A DNA stretch of 64,000 nucleotides from Bin55 sp963667455 (GCA_963667455.2 CAXXFR010000029.1:124001-188000), one strand, 5' to 3'. Counted from the first letter of the stretch, positions 35,878-44,414 are shown. A program made the numbers and translations. Notes: generated by a model from the sequence alone, not told the origin.

Positions 35878-36771
35878 TTATGTGTCGTCTTCTAGTTCGA
35901 GCGACCGCTTGAAGTGCCTGCGTGCGGATAGTTCGTCGCCTGTCTGTTCAAAGATCTGAGCAAGATTGTGATGCGACAGTGCCATATTGGGAGCACGTTT
36001 GTAGAACTTGATCGCGAGGTCAAATTCGTCGAATGTATGGTAGACAGTGCCAAGGTTGTAGGAGGCCAACTCGCTGTCGGGTGAAAACTGCAAAACCTTC
36101 TCGTAGAGGCGTTTGGCATCTCGGAGCTTGTCGTTGATTTGGAGCAATCGTCCTAGATTGATGTAGGCATCAGCGTTCTGACTGTCCAGAACGATCGCCT
36201 GACGATAGGCCGCACAGGCCTGCTCGGTGTCGTTTCGCTCCAACTCCATGCCGATGTTGAACCAGTCTTCGCTCGTGAGAGTTCGATCTTTGAGAAGCTG
36301 TTCGAAGGACGAGCGCTTTTCCGGTTTAGGGAACGACTGTATCTCGGCATCGAGTACTTCGACCTGTTCGTCGAAGTTGAGATGGTGCTGACCTGTTTCC
36401 GGACTCCAAATCTCCTCGTGCTCTTGGACAACCACATGCGACCCGTTGGCCCGAACACGAACGGAAGACAGGGGTTGGTGGGCGTCCAAACGATTCGCCA
36501 GCGATTGCATGCCTTTCAGAATCTTCGCCAGCGAAATGCCTTCTCGACGCATATTTCCTATTTGACGAAGCACGACAACGTCTTGAAACGAGAACACGTA
36601 ACCGCTTTTTCCATTGCGTGTTGGATGGACAATCCCTAGACGGGCAATGCGGCGGACCTGTGGTTCGGAGAGTGCGGCGTAACGGGCCGCTTCTCTCGTG
36701 ACGAACGCTTTACCCCTTAGGCTGGTAGATTCAGCGCCGGAGTCTGGAAGGTTTGTTGTCGTCTGTGGCAT
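35878..36771 (-). CDS. MerR-type HTH regulator fused to TPR repeats
   Basis: 297 residues. Residues 22-92 form a MerR-like winged helix (FVTREAARYAALSEPQVRRIARLGIV, YVFSFQDVVVLRQI, GISLAKILKGMQSL). Residues 160-295 are TPR units: DWFNIGMELERNDTEQACAAYRQAI, ADAYINLGRLLQINDKLRDAKRLYEKVL and ASYNLGTVYHTFDEFDLAIKFYKRA. The middle has a region around EEIWSPETGQHHLNF. This would be a DNA-binding protein controlled through protein contacts or assembly. Its target is unknown; no palindrome was found at its own promoter. Confidence 0.85.
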   Translation of the reverse strand: MPQTTTNLPDSGAESTSLRGKAFVTREAARYAALSEPQVRRIARLGIVHPTRNGKSGYVFSFQDVVVLRQIGNMRREGISLAKILKGMQSLANRLDAHQPLSSVRVRANGSHVVVQEHEEIWSPETGQHHLNFDEQVEVLDAEIQSFPKPEKRSSFEQLLKDRTLTSEDWFNIGMELERNDTEQACAAYRQAIVLDSQNADAYINLGRLLQINDKLRDAKRLYEKVLQFSPDSELASYNLGTVYHTFDEFDLAIKFYKRAPNMALSHHNLAQIFEQTGDELSARRHFKRSLELEDDT

Positions 36772-36919
36772 CTATGCCTGCCTAATCAGCAATTCCGTGC
36801 TTCGATGTCGATAGGTGCCATCCAATGGCTTCAAATCAACACAATATGCTGAACGCTTGTTCAACTATTTGTGCTTCCTACATTATACGACTCAGAATCA
36901 AACAAGTCGCATTTCCGAG

Positions 36920-37555
36920 TCATTCCACACGCTGGGTCTTGAGCCCACGAATTAGCTGTTCCAACTGTACGTCATTGACGGGCTCAAACCCCGGCAGTCT
37001 GCATGGTGGACCCCACTCTGCCGACATGTCTGCACGAACATAGTCGTTGATGCACATTTGACCGAGATTTCCGCGACGAGTGTCAAATCGAAGCGTTACA
37101 CCTTGTGCCAGTCCAACGCACTTTCTCTTCAGTTGAACAAGATACTTCTCGCTTTTGTCTCTCATTTGAATCAGAATGAAACGCTGGCTGAGCACGTCGT
37201 ACTCTCGTATTCGACGGCTATCGATGCATCGTTCCGTACGCGAGTAGTCGTCTTGAGTTGCTTCGTAATCCAGAATCTCCTGGAGCGAGCTGAACGTCTC
37301 GTCCGAGTCTTCCTCGTCGGACTCCGTTTCGCTATCGTTAGAAGGCTCTTCCATTCCATCTGAATCCGTGTTTTCAGACGCCAATTCGATGGTTGTCTCC
37401 TTATCGGAGTCTGATCCGTGTTCCTCTGCAGACAGTGCAGGTGCGGCGAAGATCACCAATACTGCAATCACACTCCAAGTGCATGTATTGGCTGCATGCG
37501 TAGTTCTAGCTGTTCGCAAAATCCGAGCAGCTGAGAGTGTGAAGGATTGAAGCAT
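36920..37555 (-). CDS. Secreted protein with DUF6491-like C-terminal domain
   Basis: 211 residues from ATG 37555; this start gives a signal peptide (NTCTWSVIAVLVIFAAPALSA). An acidic Ser/Glu/Asp-rich spacer follows (about residues 45-90). The C-terminal half has CIDSRRIREYDVLSQRFILI, EKYLVQLKRKCVGL and CINDYVRAD, the layout of the small DUF6491 domain found in gammaproteobacterial exported proteins. Function is unknown. The frame is open a further 45 codons upstream, but that part overlaps the next gene and looks non-coding. Confidence 0.6.
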   Translation of the reverse strand: MLQSFTLSAARILRTARTTHAANTCTWSVIAVLVIFAAPALSAEEHGSDSDKETTIELASENTDSDGMEEPSNDSETESDEEDSDETFSSLQEILDYEATQDDYSRTERCIDSRRIREYDVLSQRFILIQMRDKSEKYLVQLKRKCVGLAQGVTLRFDTRRGNLGQMCINDYVRADMSAEWGPPCRLPGFEPVNDVQLEQLIRGLKTQRVE

Positions 37556-37686
37556 TAAGTATGGGCAGCTGAACGTGGAATCCCGCTTTTTGCGGTCTAA
37601 GTGCATGGTACGACAATCACACTGCCTTTGGATTGCATAAATCGAACATCGCTGGCCAGTGAGTTGCCACGCTGGATCGTGCTCAA

Positions 37687-38937
37687 TCACTCATAGGCAG
37701 AAGAACTTCGTGACCCTGCAATCACGCCATCTCGTTCCAGACTGTCGATTTCACCTGCGTCGTAACCGAGTTCTATCAGAAGATCCTTCGTGTTTTCTCC
37801 TAAGTCCGGGGCACCATACCTCTGCTCAGTCGGGGAACCCTCAAATCGGGCAGCATTGCGTGCCTGTCTAATGCGTCCGGCTTTCGGATGCTCCAGCTCG
37901 ATCACAACTTCCGATGCCTCGATCTGCGGATGGTGAATCATTTCTCGACGTTTGAGAACCGGCGCACACGGCACACCCGCATCGTCCAGAATTTCGAGCC
38001 ATTCAGATGCCGACTTCTCGTAGAGCACACTCTGGGTGAGTTCCAACCGATCATTCGCGAACCGGTCTCGACCACTGGGAGTGTTGAAGCGTTCATCCGC
38101 CAACCACTCGGGATGTCCAACGGCATTGCACAGGGCTTCCCATTGGGCGTTGGTCATAACCGAAATGCTGATGTAGTCGTCTTGAGTCTCATAGATCAGA
38201 TCAATGAATGTTGCAGCCCGTTCAACTTTCGTCTCGTTGCCTACGAACGTCTGGCTACCCATGTCCGACGACCACATAAAGGCCACGATTGAATCGAGCA
38301 TTGATAGTCGAATGTGTTGGCCTTCACCGGTTCGCTCTCGGTGGAACAATGCCGCGGATACGGCTTGGGTTGCCATGATGCCGGTGAGCTTGTCAGGCAG
38401 GATCGTGCGGATCAGGCGAGGACGAGCTTCATCGGATCCGGCCTGGACAGTCGTTAGTCCTGATAGCGCCTGAATGATCGGATCGTAGACTGGTTTGTGG
38501 GCTAGAGGTCCTGTTTCTCCCCAGCCGGACATCGAGAGATAGATGAGTTTCGGATTGACACCTCGAAGCACAGGTTCGTCGATGCCCAATCGTTGCATGA
38601 CCCCCGGTCGAAAGTTCTGTACAAAGACATCCGCAGTCTTGGCCAGTTTCAAGAGAACATCGCGACCCTCAGGCTTCTTCACATCCAGTGCAATGGATCG
38701 TTTGTTGCGATTGTTATTGATGTAGGTAGCAGAGAAGGAACGTATCCCGTAGCCCGCTCGCCGTGCATGGTCGCTCTTCGCAGGTGCTTCGACCTTAATG
38801 ACATCTGCTCCCTGGTCCGCAAGGAGCATGGTTCCGTAGGGTCCCGCGATCATCGTCGTGAAGTCGATGACTCGAATTCCGTCTAAAGGTCCTGGCATAG
38901 GTGGGTCCGATGGTTGGATGTCGAAACGACGCGACAT
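37687..38937 (-). CDS. CaiB/BaiF-family CoA transferase
   Basis: A class III CoA transferase of about 416 residues, the second in the window. Seen: GIRVIDFTTMIAGPYGTMLLADQGADVIKVEAP, VFVQNFRPGVMQRLG, the nucleophile-region YDPIIQALSG, and VPCAPVLKRREMIHHPQIEASE. Closest in layout to formyl- or succinyl-CoA transferases of marine bacteria, but the acid substrate is unknown. ATG 38937 is chosen; 38955 and 38898 are alternatives. It is divergent from the epoxide hydrolase, and a GTAAGT/ACTTAC inverted pair (38945-38981) lies in the gap. Confidence 0.88.
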   Translation of the reverse strand: MSRRFDIQPSDPPMPGPLDGIRVIDFTTMIAGPYGTMLLADQGADVIKVEAPAKSDHARRAGYGIRSFSATYINNNRNKRSIALDVKKPEGRDVLLKLAKTADVFVQNFRPGVMQRLGIDEPVLRGVNPKLIYLSMSGWGETGPLAHKPVYDPIIQALSGLTTVQAGSDEARPRLIRTILPDKLTGIMATQAVSAALFHRERTGEGQHIRLSMLDSIVAFMWSSDMGSQTFVGNETKVERAATFIDLIYETQDDYISISVMTNAQWEALCNAVGHPEWLADERFNTPSGRDRFANDRLELTQSVLYEKSASEWLEILDDAGVPCAPVLKRREMIHHPQIEASEVVIELEHPKAGRIRQARNAARFEGSPTEQRYGAPDLGENTKDLLIELGYDAGEIDSLERDGVIAGSRSSSAYE

Positions 38938-39016
38938 ATTGAATGTAAGTCGCACTCAATATGCGATTCATGCTAACTTACGCAATCTTTTTGCATCGAT
39001 GCTGCGAGGGGCATTT

Positions 39017-39985
39017 ATGAGTTTCAGTCAGCGAAACATTCAGACAAACGGACTGTCCATGCGTATCACGGAGGAAGGAGAGGGTCCTTTGGTCGTGTTG
39101 TGTCACGGCTGGCCCGAGTCCTGGTATTCGTGGCGCCACCAACTACCTGCTCTGGCGAGTGCAGGCTATCACGTCGTTGCTCCAGATCAACGCGGCTACG
39201 GCCAGACCGACAAACCGGAGTCCATTGATTCCTACACCATCATGCACCTTGTCGGCGACATCGTCGGCCTCGTGCAAGCGCTTGGTTGCGAAGACGCTGT
39301 GGTTGTCGGTCACGACTGGGGAGCACCGGTCGCTTGGAACTGCGCGATGATGCGACCCGACATATTTCGAGCTGTGGCTTCACTCTCCGTGCCTTGGCAA
39401 GGCCGCGGTGCGACACCTCCTTTGAAAACAATGAAGCAATTATTCGGCGATAGGTTCTTCTATCAACTCTATTTCCAAACTCCCGGAGTCGCCGAGCACG
39501 AGTTTCAAAACGACATCAAGAAAACGATGCGAAAAATGCTCTTCGGTGCCTCAGGAAGCGTCAATCGACGATCCATGGTCGACGGCATCGAATCGGTTCC
39601 CAACAAGAGGGCTTTCATGCTTGAACGAATGCCCGATCCCGCAGACCAGCTACCCAACTGGTTGACCAGTGAAGACATCGACTACTTCGCCAACGAATTT
39701 GAAGGCGCAGGATTTAGAGGCGGACTGAATTGGTATCGCAACATCGATCGCAACTGGGAGTTGGGCGCGGCGTACCAAGGCATGAAGATCAATCAACCAG
39801 CGTTATTCGTGACTGGCGAGTTCGATGTCGTACCGTACAACGAGCAAGCCAATGAACGCATGCTGGACGTAGTGCCCAATCTTCGCGTACCGGTTGTGCT
39901 AAAGGGAGTCGGTCACTGGACTCAACAAGAAGCTCCCGAGGCGGTCAATGATGCGTTGATTGGGTTCCTGGACTCGCTCGACTAG
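39017..39985 (+). CDS. Epoxide hydrolase-like alpha/beta hydrolase
   Basis: 322 residues from ATG 39017, which has AGGGG eight bases upstream; the longer frame back to 38858 runs antisense to the CoA transferase. Soluble epoxide hydrolase features: HGWPESWYSWRHQ (oxyanion HGWP), PDQRGYGQTD, nucleophile Asp in VVGHDWGAPVAW, a cap-domain Tyr in GGLNWYRNIDRN, and the catalytic His in GVGHWTQQEAP. It should open epoxides to diols in the cytoplasm. The natural substrate is unknown. Confidence 0.9.
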   Translation: MSFSQRNIQTNGLSMRITEEGEGPLVVLCHGWPESWYSWRHQLPALASAGYHVVAPDQRGYGQTDKPESIDSYTIMHLVGDIVGLVQALGCEDAVVVGHDWGAPVAWNCAMMRPDIFRAVASLSVPWQGRGATPPLKTMKQLFGDRFFYQLYFQTPGVAEHEFQNDIKKTMRKMLFGASGSVNRRSMVDGIESVPNKRAFMLERMPDPADQLPNWLTSEDIDYFANEFEGAGFRGGLNWYRNIDRNWELGAAYQGMKINQPALFVTGEFDVVPYNEQANERMLDVVPNLRVPVVLKGVGHWTQQEAPEAVNDALIGFLDSLD

Positions 39986-39991
39986 AGAAGA

Positions 39992-40279
39992 TCAATCGTC
40001 AGGGGTTCCCGTAGCGGGATCCCTCATTCTGCGCAACAAACGATCAGGATCAGAGTCCGGATTCTTGGCAATTGCGCTGTCAATCATCTTGTCGTACTTT
40101 GGATCCAAACGTTCAACTTTCGATTTGCCGGACAGAACGATATTGGGTTGAGAGACTATCTGCCGAGTTTCCTGAGAACCACAGTGCGAACATGGAATGG
40201 ACTGCGGCCGGTCTGCAATTGAAACACGCACCGAGCTGATCTCTCGACACTTTGCGCACCGAAACTCATACAGAGGCAT
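39992..40279 (-). CDS. FmdB-family zinc ribbon protein
   Basis: 95 residues. The N-terminus is the standard MPLYEFRCAKC start, with a zinc ribbon of four Cys (8, 11, 30, 33) and a charged tail with SDPDRLLRRMRDPATG. FmdB proteins were first named beside formamidase and are suggested regulators; the biochemical role is uncertain. It is the last gene of the ferritin-like operon, 39 bp after the second SCP2-like gene. Confidence 0.9.
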   Translation of the reverse strand: MPLYEFRCAKCREISSVRVSIADRPQSIPCSHCGSQETRQIVSQPNIVLSGKSKVERLDPKYDKMIDSAIAKNPDSDPDRLLRRMRDPATGTPDD

Positions 40280-40318
40280 GGTTAGAACGCATCAGTGACT
40301 AGAAGATGATCGGAAGTA

Positions 40319-40705
40319 TCAACTCGCGTATCGAGCCCATGCGTCAATGAACGCCTGCACGGTCTGATGGACGCGTAGAAGCCGAAAGCGATCAACGGGC
40401 GAAGAGAACTTCAGGATGTCGTTGTCAAGTGCAAATCCAATCAACGAGGGTAGTTTGCCAACCTTGCGACGGCGCAAGTAGAACCGCCATTGCTTCTCCG
40501 ACAATCGAAGCCGAATCCCGATGTTCCTGAGATCGTTTTCGTTGGCTGTTTGGATTTGTCCAACCGAGAAGGCATCAAACTTGACGATGCGGTGTTGGTC
40601 TCCCACACTGAAAGCGACCTGAATATCGGCGCTGCCCAACTTTCGAAACGCGGCCTGCCGGTTAACACTTCGTTTGGCTTGCGACAACGAATCAAACGGA
40701 TGCAT
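40319..40705 (-). CDS. Small SCP2-like protein B of the ferritin-like operon
   Basis: 128 residues, no signal peptide. It has alternating strand and helix segments (IQVAFSVGDQHRIVKFDAF, IGIRLRLSEKQWRFYLR, NDILKFSSPVDRFRLLRVHQTVQAFIDAW) that line up with the preceding gene product: both share a LRLSEKQW / IEMPSDEW helix start and a HQTVQAFIDA / YNQTMQFFFDA C-terminus. I infer a diverged paralogue with an SCP2-type lipid-binding fold. It starts 2 bp after the previous stop, so it is translated with it. Confidence 0.6.
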   Translation of the reverse strand: MHPFDSLSQAKRSVNRQAAFRKLGSADIQVAFSVGDQHRIVKFDAFSVGQIQTANENDLRNIGIRLRLSEKQWRFYLRRRKVGKLPSLIGFALDNDILKFSSPVDRFRLLRVHQTVQAFIDAWARYAS

Positions 40706-40707
40706 TT

Positions 40708-41160
40708 CTACGCTCTCTCATACGTCGTGGCGACGCGACTCGAAGCATCGAAGAAGAATTGCATGGTCTGGTTGTAGCGCACAAACAGGTCCTGCCGATA
40801 TTGATCTCCATGCGTAGAGTGCGCGATTCCTTCTTCCCTACCCAAATCGAGGGTGTTGATTGTGTACTCGCCAACCGCATGGCCATTCGTTCGAATGTTG
40901 TCCAGCATTGCCTTCCACTCATCGGACGGCATTTCGATGTAGAAGTCCGCCTCATCCAAATCGGCTTGGCTAGCTTCCTTTACCGATTCGCAACCAAATC
41001 CTTCGAAGTCAACACGAAACAACTCGTTGTCGACTTTGAGTCCAACCAAACAGTCACATCGACCGCTACCGGTTCCTCGGTACTGCTCACTGGTGTTGAA
41101 CACTTCCCGCACAGCCTGAAGCCATTCGACTGAGGGGAACAGTAGTGATGTCGAAGCCAC
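40708..41160 (-). CDS. SCP2-like protein A of the ferritin-like operon
   Basis: 150 residues from a GTG that overlaps the upstream TAG by one base (TAGTG), so translation is coupled; a longer frame to 41226 overlaps the upstream gene. The sequence GRCDCLVGLKVDNELFRVDF, ADFYIEMPSDEWKAMLDNI and DQYRQDLFVRYNQTMQFFFDA has the strand-helix order of sterol carrier protein 2-like domains, which bind hydrophobic ligands. The family call is moderate. The neighbours imply that it presents or carries a substrate for the ferritin-like pair. Confidence 0.6.
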   Translation of the reverse strand: MASTSLLFPSVEWLQAVREVFNTSEQYRGTGSGRCDCLVGLKVDNELFRVDFEGFGCESVKEASQADLDEADFYIEMPSDEWKAMLDNIRTNGHAVGEYTINTLDLGREEGIAHSTHGDQYRQDLFVRYNQTMQFFFDASSRVATTYERA

Positions 41161-42242
41161 TACTTCGCATCTCGTGGACGATACCCAAGAGGTAAGGAGG
41201 CTGGGTCTGCGGGAAGTTTCAGCCACCTTCGAAGTTCAAGATGCCTTTTTCGAAAGTCATCCATAAAGTCGAAGAAGATCGACATGCCCTCCTTCCGAGC
41301 ACCTGCCACTCCTCCTCCAAACACAATTGCCAAAGCCTCGCGAAGCACCGGATCTCGCAGATCTCGGTTGTGCATGGCGACCCCAATCGCGACCATAGTG
41401 GTAATCGCGTTTAGCCGCTCATCATCATGGGCAATGCTGTATTGGAGATGATCCAAGCCGTAGTTCACCAGCCTCGAGACATCCTGAATGACGTACGAAT
41501 AGATCACTCGTTCCGCTTCGTTGTAAGCATGACGAAGCAGATATTCGCACATGGTTACGAGAAATAGTCCACGGATCAAAGCAAGCGCCGAAACGGTCTC
41601 CGTCCACCCACCTCGACTCTCCAGCAAAACTCGATTGACCTGACCCATCGGCTCAAGACCCAATCCCCCGCCATTGATCAACGCCCGTTTGCGAAGGGCT
41701 TCGTAGCGACGGGCTGCATCCAAGCTAGCAGTCGCTAGAAACTGCTTCACCTCGTGATAGCCGTAGGACATTCGATGTTGCCAACTCGTAATGACCTCGA
41801 TATCGGTGTTGGCGTACTGGGAAATCTCCGTGCACACCTGACATATGGCCGTCTCTACGTCGTCCGGCAGCGGTTGAACGGTCGACCACGGCACATCGGT
41901 GGCAGGCGCCCATCGACGTTGAATTGCTTCTTCGTACAGTTGAGCCGCGCTGGGTGCCCATAGCTCTGTCTTGGATGTGACGGAGTATCCGATGGGCAAT
42001 GCGCCCTTAACGGGTATGGCTCCACGCGGATTACGACCTTGATCATCCCATCGCTGAGGGATTTCCCCATAGATTCCGACGTTCAGGCTGTCAAGTGTTA
42101 ATCCCTTTTCACCGGGTAGAACACGAGTGCCCCACTCACGCGATTGGTTCATCCATCGGTATTGCGGTTCCGGATGAACAACCTGTTTCGGAGTCTCTCC
42201 GATTTTGGTTGCGGACACCGTATCAGTGGTCTGTTTTGCCAT
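41160..42242 (-). CDS. Ferritin-like paralogue lacking all diiron ligands (pseudoenzyme)
   Basis: 360 residues, aligning along its length with the gene upstream: YEEAIQRRWAPATDVPW, RKRALINGGGL and NEAERVIYSYV match YEEALQRQWSSATDVPW, RKRALANGGGL and NDAEKTIYRLC. By my hand alignment the six predicted iron ligands of the paralogue (E130, E164, H167, E214, E244, H247) are replaced by Q142, A176, R179, G225, V255 and L258. The frame is intact and the helices conserved, so it is not a decaying gene. A structural or regulatory partner role is inferred. It follows the active paralogue by 87 bp. Confidence 0.82.
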   Translation of the reverse strand: MAKQTTDTVSATKIGETPKQVVHPEPQYRWMNQSREWGTRVLPGEKGLTLDSLNVGIYGEIPQRWDDQGRNPRGAIPVKGALPIGYSVTSKTELWAPSAAQLYEEAIQRRWAPATDVPWSTVQPLPDDVETAICQVCTEISQYANTDIEVITSWQHRMSYGYHEVKQFLATASLDAARRYEALRKRALINGGGLGLEPMGQVNRVLLESRGGWTETVSALALIRGLFLVTMCEYLLRHAYNEAERVIYSYVIQDVSRLVNYGLDHLQYSIAHDDERLNAITTMVAIGVAMHNRDLRDPVLREALAIVFGGGVAGARKEGMSIFFDFMDDFRKRHLELRRWLKLPADPASLPLGYRPRDAK

Positions 42243-42329
42243 TCGCTACGTCTACTGTCGGAATTGGTGAGTGCACAACATCACTGAAACACCGTACATC
42301 GCCACGGTACGCTGGACTTTGGGAGTCAA

Positions 42330-43400
42330 TCAGGCGGCAGCCTGTTCCAACAAGTCGGAAAGCCGAGATCGTCCATTCTCAAATCGCTCTCCGAACCCAG
42401 CTGCAATCACGCGCTTTCGGTATTCGCGCAATTGGCGTCGGCGAATTGCGATGAGCTTGTTGTGACCCTCATCGAACTTGTCCTTTCCCCCGCCGAGCAA
42501 AATGCATAGAGATTCCGACGTTTGCGGGATCCTTGCGGCAGGATTGGCCGCATCGGAGAGCATTCCTACTTCTGCTTCGTCCAGATAGCAGTGAATTTCC
42601 TCTCTTCGCTCGGGTGCTTGCTGCGACATGTAGCGCAAATGCATCACTCCGAACGCTACATGGCGAGCTTCGTCCTGCGCACATAGCCGATAGATGGTCT
42701 TTTCGGCATCGTTGTAGGCCATCAGTTCTCCCATACGAAATATGGTGAGAACTGCACCCTCTCCGGAAATGTGAAGCCGCGCCGACATTTCTGTGAAGTC
42801 TCGAGACAGGTCAATGCCGCCGACGAATCCAGCTGTCGCGCCGGTAGCTCGCATCAGTCCGCCGCCGTTGGCCAAGGCCCGTTTGCGGAAGACATCCATG
42901 TGCCGGGACTCATCCATGACCTGGGCGAGCAACACCTGACGCGCTTCAAAGAAATCAGGCGTAGTACTGGAGATCCATCGGGCGGGAACGTCTCCAGCAA
43001 CAAACTCGACCTCCGTGAGAAACGTGCACATTTGACATTGCGCTTGCTCAATTTCATCCGGCAGAGGCTCTATGGTGTTCCAAGGAACATCGGTGGCCGA
43101 GCTCCACTGCCGTTGAAGTGCTTCCTCGTAGAGAAACGAAGCGTTCTCGACCCAAATATCGCTCTTGGAACGAACGGTGTAAGCACCAAGTCGCATCGAC
43201 TCCGGCCGTGGTTTGGATCCACGTGCACGCCCAGTGAGGTTGTCACTTTCAATAGGTGCATCGCCGTAGTCGCCAACTTCAATATCGGCGAGCGTAAGCC
43301 CGTATTTCCCGGGTTCGGCACGGGTGTTCCACGAACCATGTTGATCCATCCAGGATAGATCGAGTTCGACTGAATTTTCTTCGGCCTTAACTGCCTTCAT
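42330..43400 (-). CDS. Ferritin-like diiron protein (putative oxygenase/oxidase)
   Basis: 356 residues. A four-helix ferritin-like core with the two-times E...ExxH pattern: E130 (FLTEVEF), E164/H167 (MDESRHMDVF), E214 (SGEGAVL), E244/H247 (QDEARHVAFG). Spacings of 34 and 30 residues within the helix pairs match diiron carboxylate enzymes such as R2 and AurF-type N-oxygenases. The first 90 residues form a leader shared only with the neighbouring paralogue. No signal peptide. It is the first gene of the operon and has AGGAG upstream of ATG. The reaction is unknown. Confidence 0.82.
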   Translation of the reverse strand: MKAVKAEENSVELDLSWMDQHGSWNTRAEPGKYGLTLADIEVGDYGDAPIESDNLTGRARGSKPRPESMRLGAYTVRSKSDIWVENASFLYEEALQRQWSSATDVPWNTIEPLPDEIEQAQCQMCTFLTEVEFVAGDVPARWISSTTPDFFEARQVLLAQVMDESRHMDVFRKRALANGGGLMRATGATAGFVGGIDLSRDFTEMSARLHISGEGAVLTIFRMGELMAYNDAEKTIYRLCAQDEARHVAFGVMHLRYMSQQAPERREEIHCYLDEAEVGMLSDAANPAARIPQTSESLCILLGGGKDKFDEGHNKLIAIRRRQLREYRKRVIAAGFGERFENGRSRLSDLLEQAAA

Positions 43401-43411
43401 TTGTGAGCTCC

Positions 43412-43451
43412 TGTCGAAAATCCAGGCTCAAGTTAGGACGAATTTTCGACA
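43412..43451. promoter_or_regulatory. 10-bp inverted repeat in the leader of the ferritin-like operon
   Basis: TGTCGAAAAT (43412-43421) and ATTTTCGACA (43442-43451) are perfect inverted copies separated by 20 bases. They lie between the likely -10 box and the start codon, and the mRNA arm ends immediately before the AGGAG ribosome-binding site. It could be a repressor operator or a hairpin that affects translation. Confidence 0.6.
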
Positions 43452-43456
43452 ACTCC

Positions 43457-43462
43457 ATTATA
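43457..43462 (-). promoter_or_regulatory. Likely -10 box of the ferritin-like operon
   Basis: A perfect TATAAT on the minus strand, 57 bases before the start codon. A TTGACA lies upstream (43490-43485) but with a 22-base spacer, too long for a classic promoter, so the -35 contact is uncertain and an activator may be needed. Confidence 0.45.
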
Positions 43463-43751
43463 GAAGCGTACAACTGACGTTGCTTGTCAAAATTCGTGTG
43501 CGCAATGAACCCGTGAACTCATATGTGAAGCGGGTGAGTATGGATTTGGAAGACGGTGTTGCGGCAAGAGCTTGGGTACGGATTGGATGTCGGTCGTCAA
43601 GTCGTTACTCGGACCAATTTCTTCGGATGCACAGCTTGGCATCCGACCTCCCAATCATCGACGATCTGCCCCTACCGAAGGCATACCGAAGTCAGCCACG
43701 TTCGTTAGTCTGTCGTGCCAACTCGCTTGTTCCACGTTTGGACCTAAGGAA
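43463..43751. other. Intergenic region between two minus-strand genes
   Basis: No gene supported. Plus-strand frames here lack recognisable protein features. It contains the promoter region of the ferritin-like operon and the 3' flank of the small membrane protein gene. No T-tract terminator was seen. Confidence 0.5.
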
Positions 43752-44087
43752 TCACTCTTCAGTCAGCCACTCGCCTTTATTGAGAAGAATCAGTCCGTCT
43801 CGACATTGAATGATGAACCAGATCCACAGACCAATCAGGATGAACAGACCAACGATCACGATTAAGAGCAGCATCCCAAGCAAACCCACCCAGAATGCCG
43901 TCCAGAACAGCTTGATCTGGTTTTCGTAGTGATACTGAAGGAATTCGCTATCGGTAGTGTCTCGAGCGGTGTATGCCCATACAACGGCACCGATTGCAAC
44001 GGGCAGCCAGCCGACTCCAGCCATGAACATGACATAGATGGCCTTTGCATTGAATGTGTCGTGTTGGACCACAGAGTCATTAGCCAT
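43752..44087 (-). CDS. Small membrane protein, DUF4870-like
   Basis: 111 residues from ATG 44087, with GGAG seven bases upstream (the longer frame to 44258 lacks support). Two or three hydrophobic helices are seen (VMFMAGVGWLPVAIGAVVWAYTA, LFWTAFWVGLLGMLLLIVIVGLFILIGLWIWFII), with an amphipathic DSEFLQYHYENQIKLFW segment between them. The end reads CRDGLILLNKGEW. This pattern (helix, YHxxNQ segment, helices, then a GE-P/W tail) fits the DUF4870 type of small inner-membrane proteins. Function unknown. Confidence 0.75.
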   Translation of the reverse strand: MANDSVVQHDTFNAKAIYVMFMAGVGWLPVAIGAVVWAYTARDTTDSEFLQYHYENQIKLFWTAFWVGLLGMLLLIVIVGLFILIGLWIWFIIQCRDGLILLNKGEWLTEE

Positions 44088-44414
44088 TAGGTTCTCCAAG
44101 TTGTTGAAGTTTCTAATCGAGTTAAAGACTACTACTGATCGAGTTCGTTGTGTCAACTGCGTCTGACGGAGAGCAACGACAGATGGCCGCTGAACTTGGG
44201 GACAAACACGAGGATTCCAAGCTCGACAAGTGTATGGGTGCAGTAGCCGATTGACCACTTGGTCGGAGATTCAACTCGTGGGCAGGAGTTAGATCCACAA
44301 AGGCGACTGTGCACCGCGAGCTACTACAGATTTGAGATTCACTATCGCTGTTCCACCAGTACTCCTTAGTTGCCATAATGGAATCAGTCTCCAGCGACTC
44401 GAATACCTCGTTCG
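44088..44414. other. Divergent intergenic region
   Basis: 327 bp between the small membrane protein (minus) and the DUF3604 gene (plus). No protein is supported in either direction; promoters for both genes should lie here, but no clear sigma-70 pair was seen. Confidence 0.5.

Noticed and set aside
44122..44376. 84-codon minus-strand frame in the divergent gap before the DUF3604 gene
   Set aside because: Ser-rich, no recognised motif and no ribosome-binding site; likely chance.
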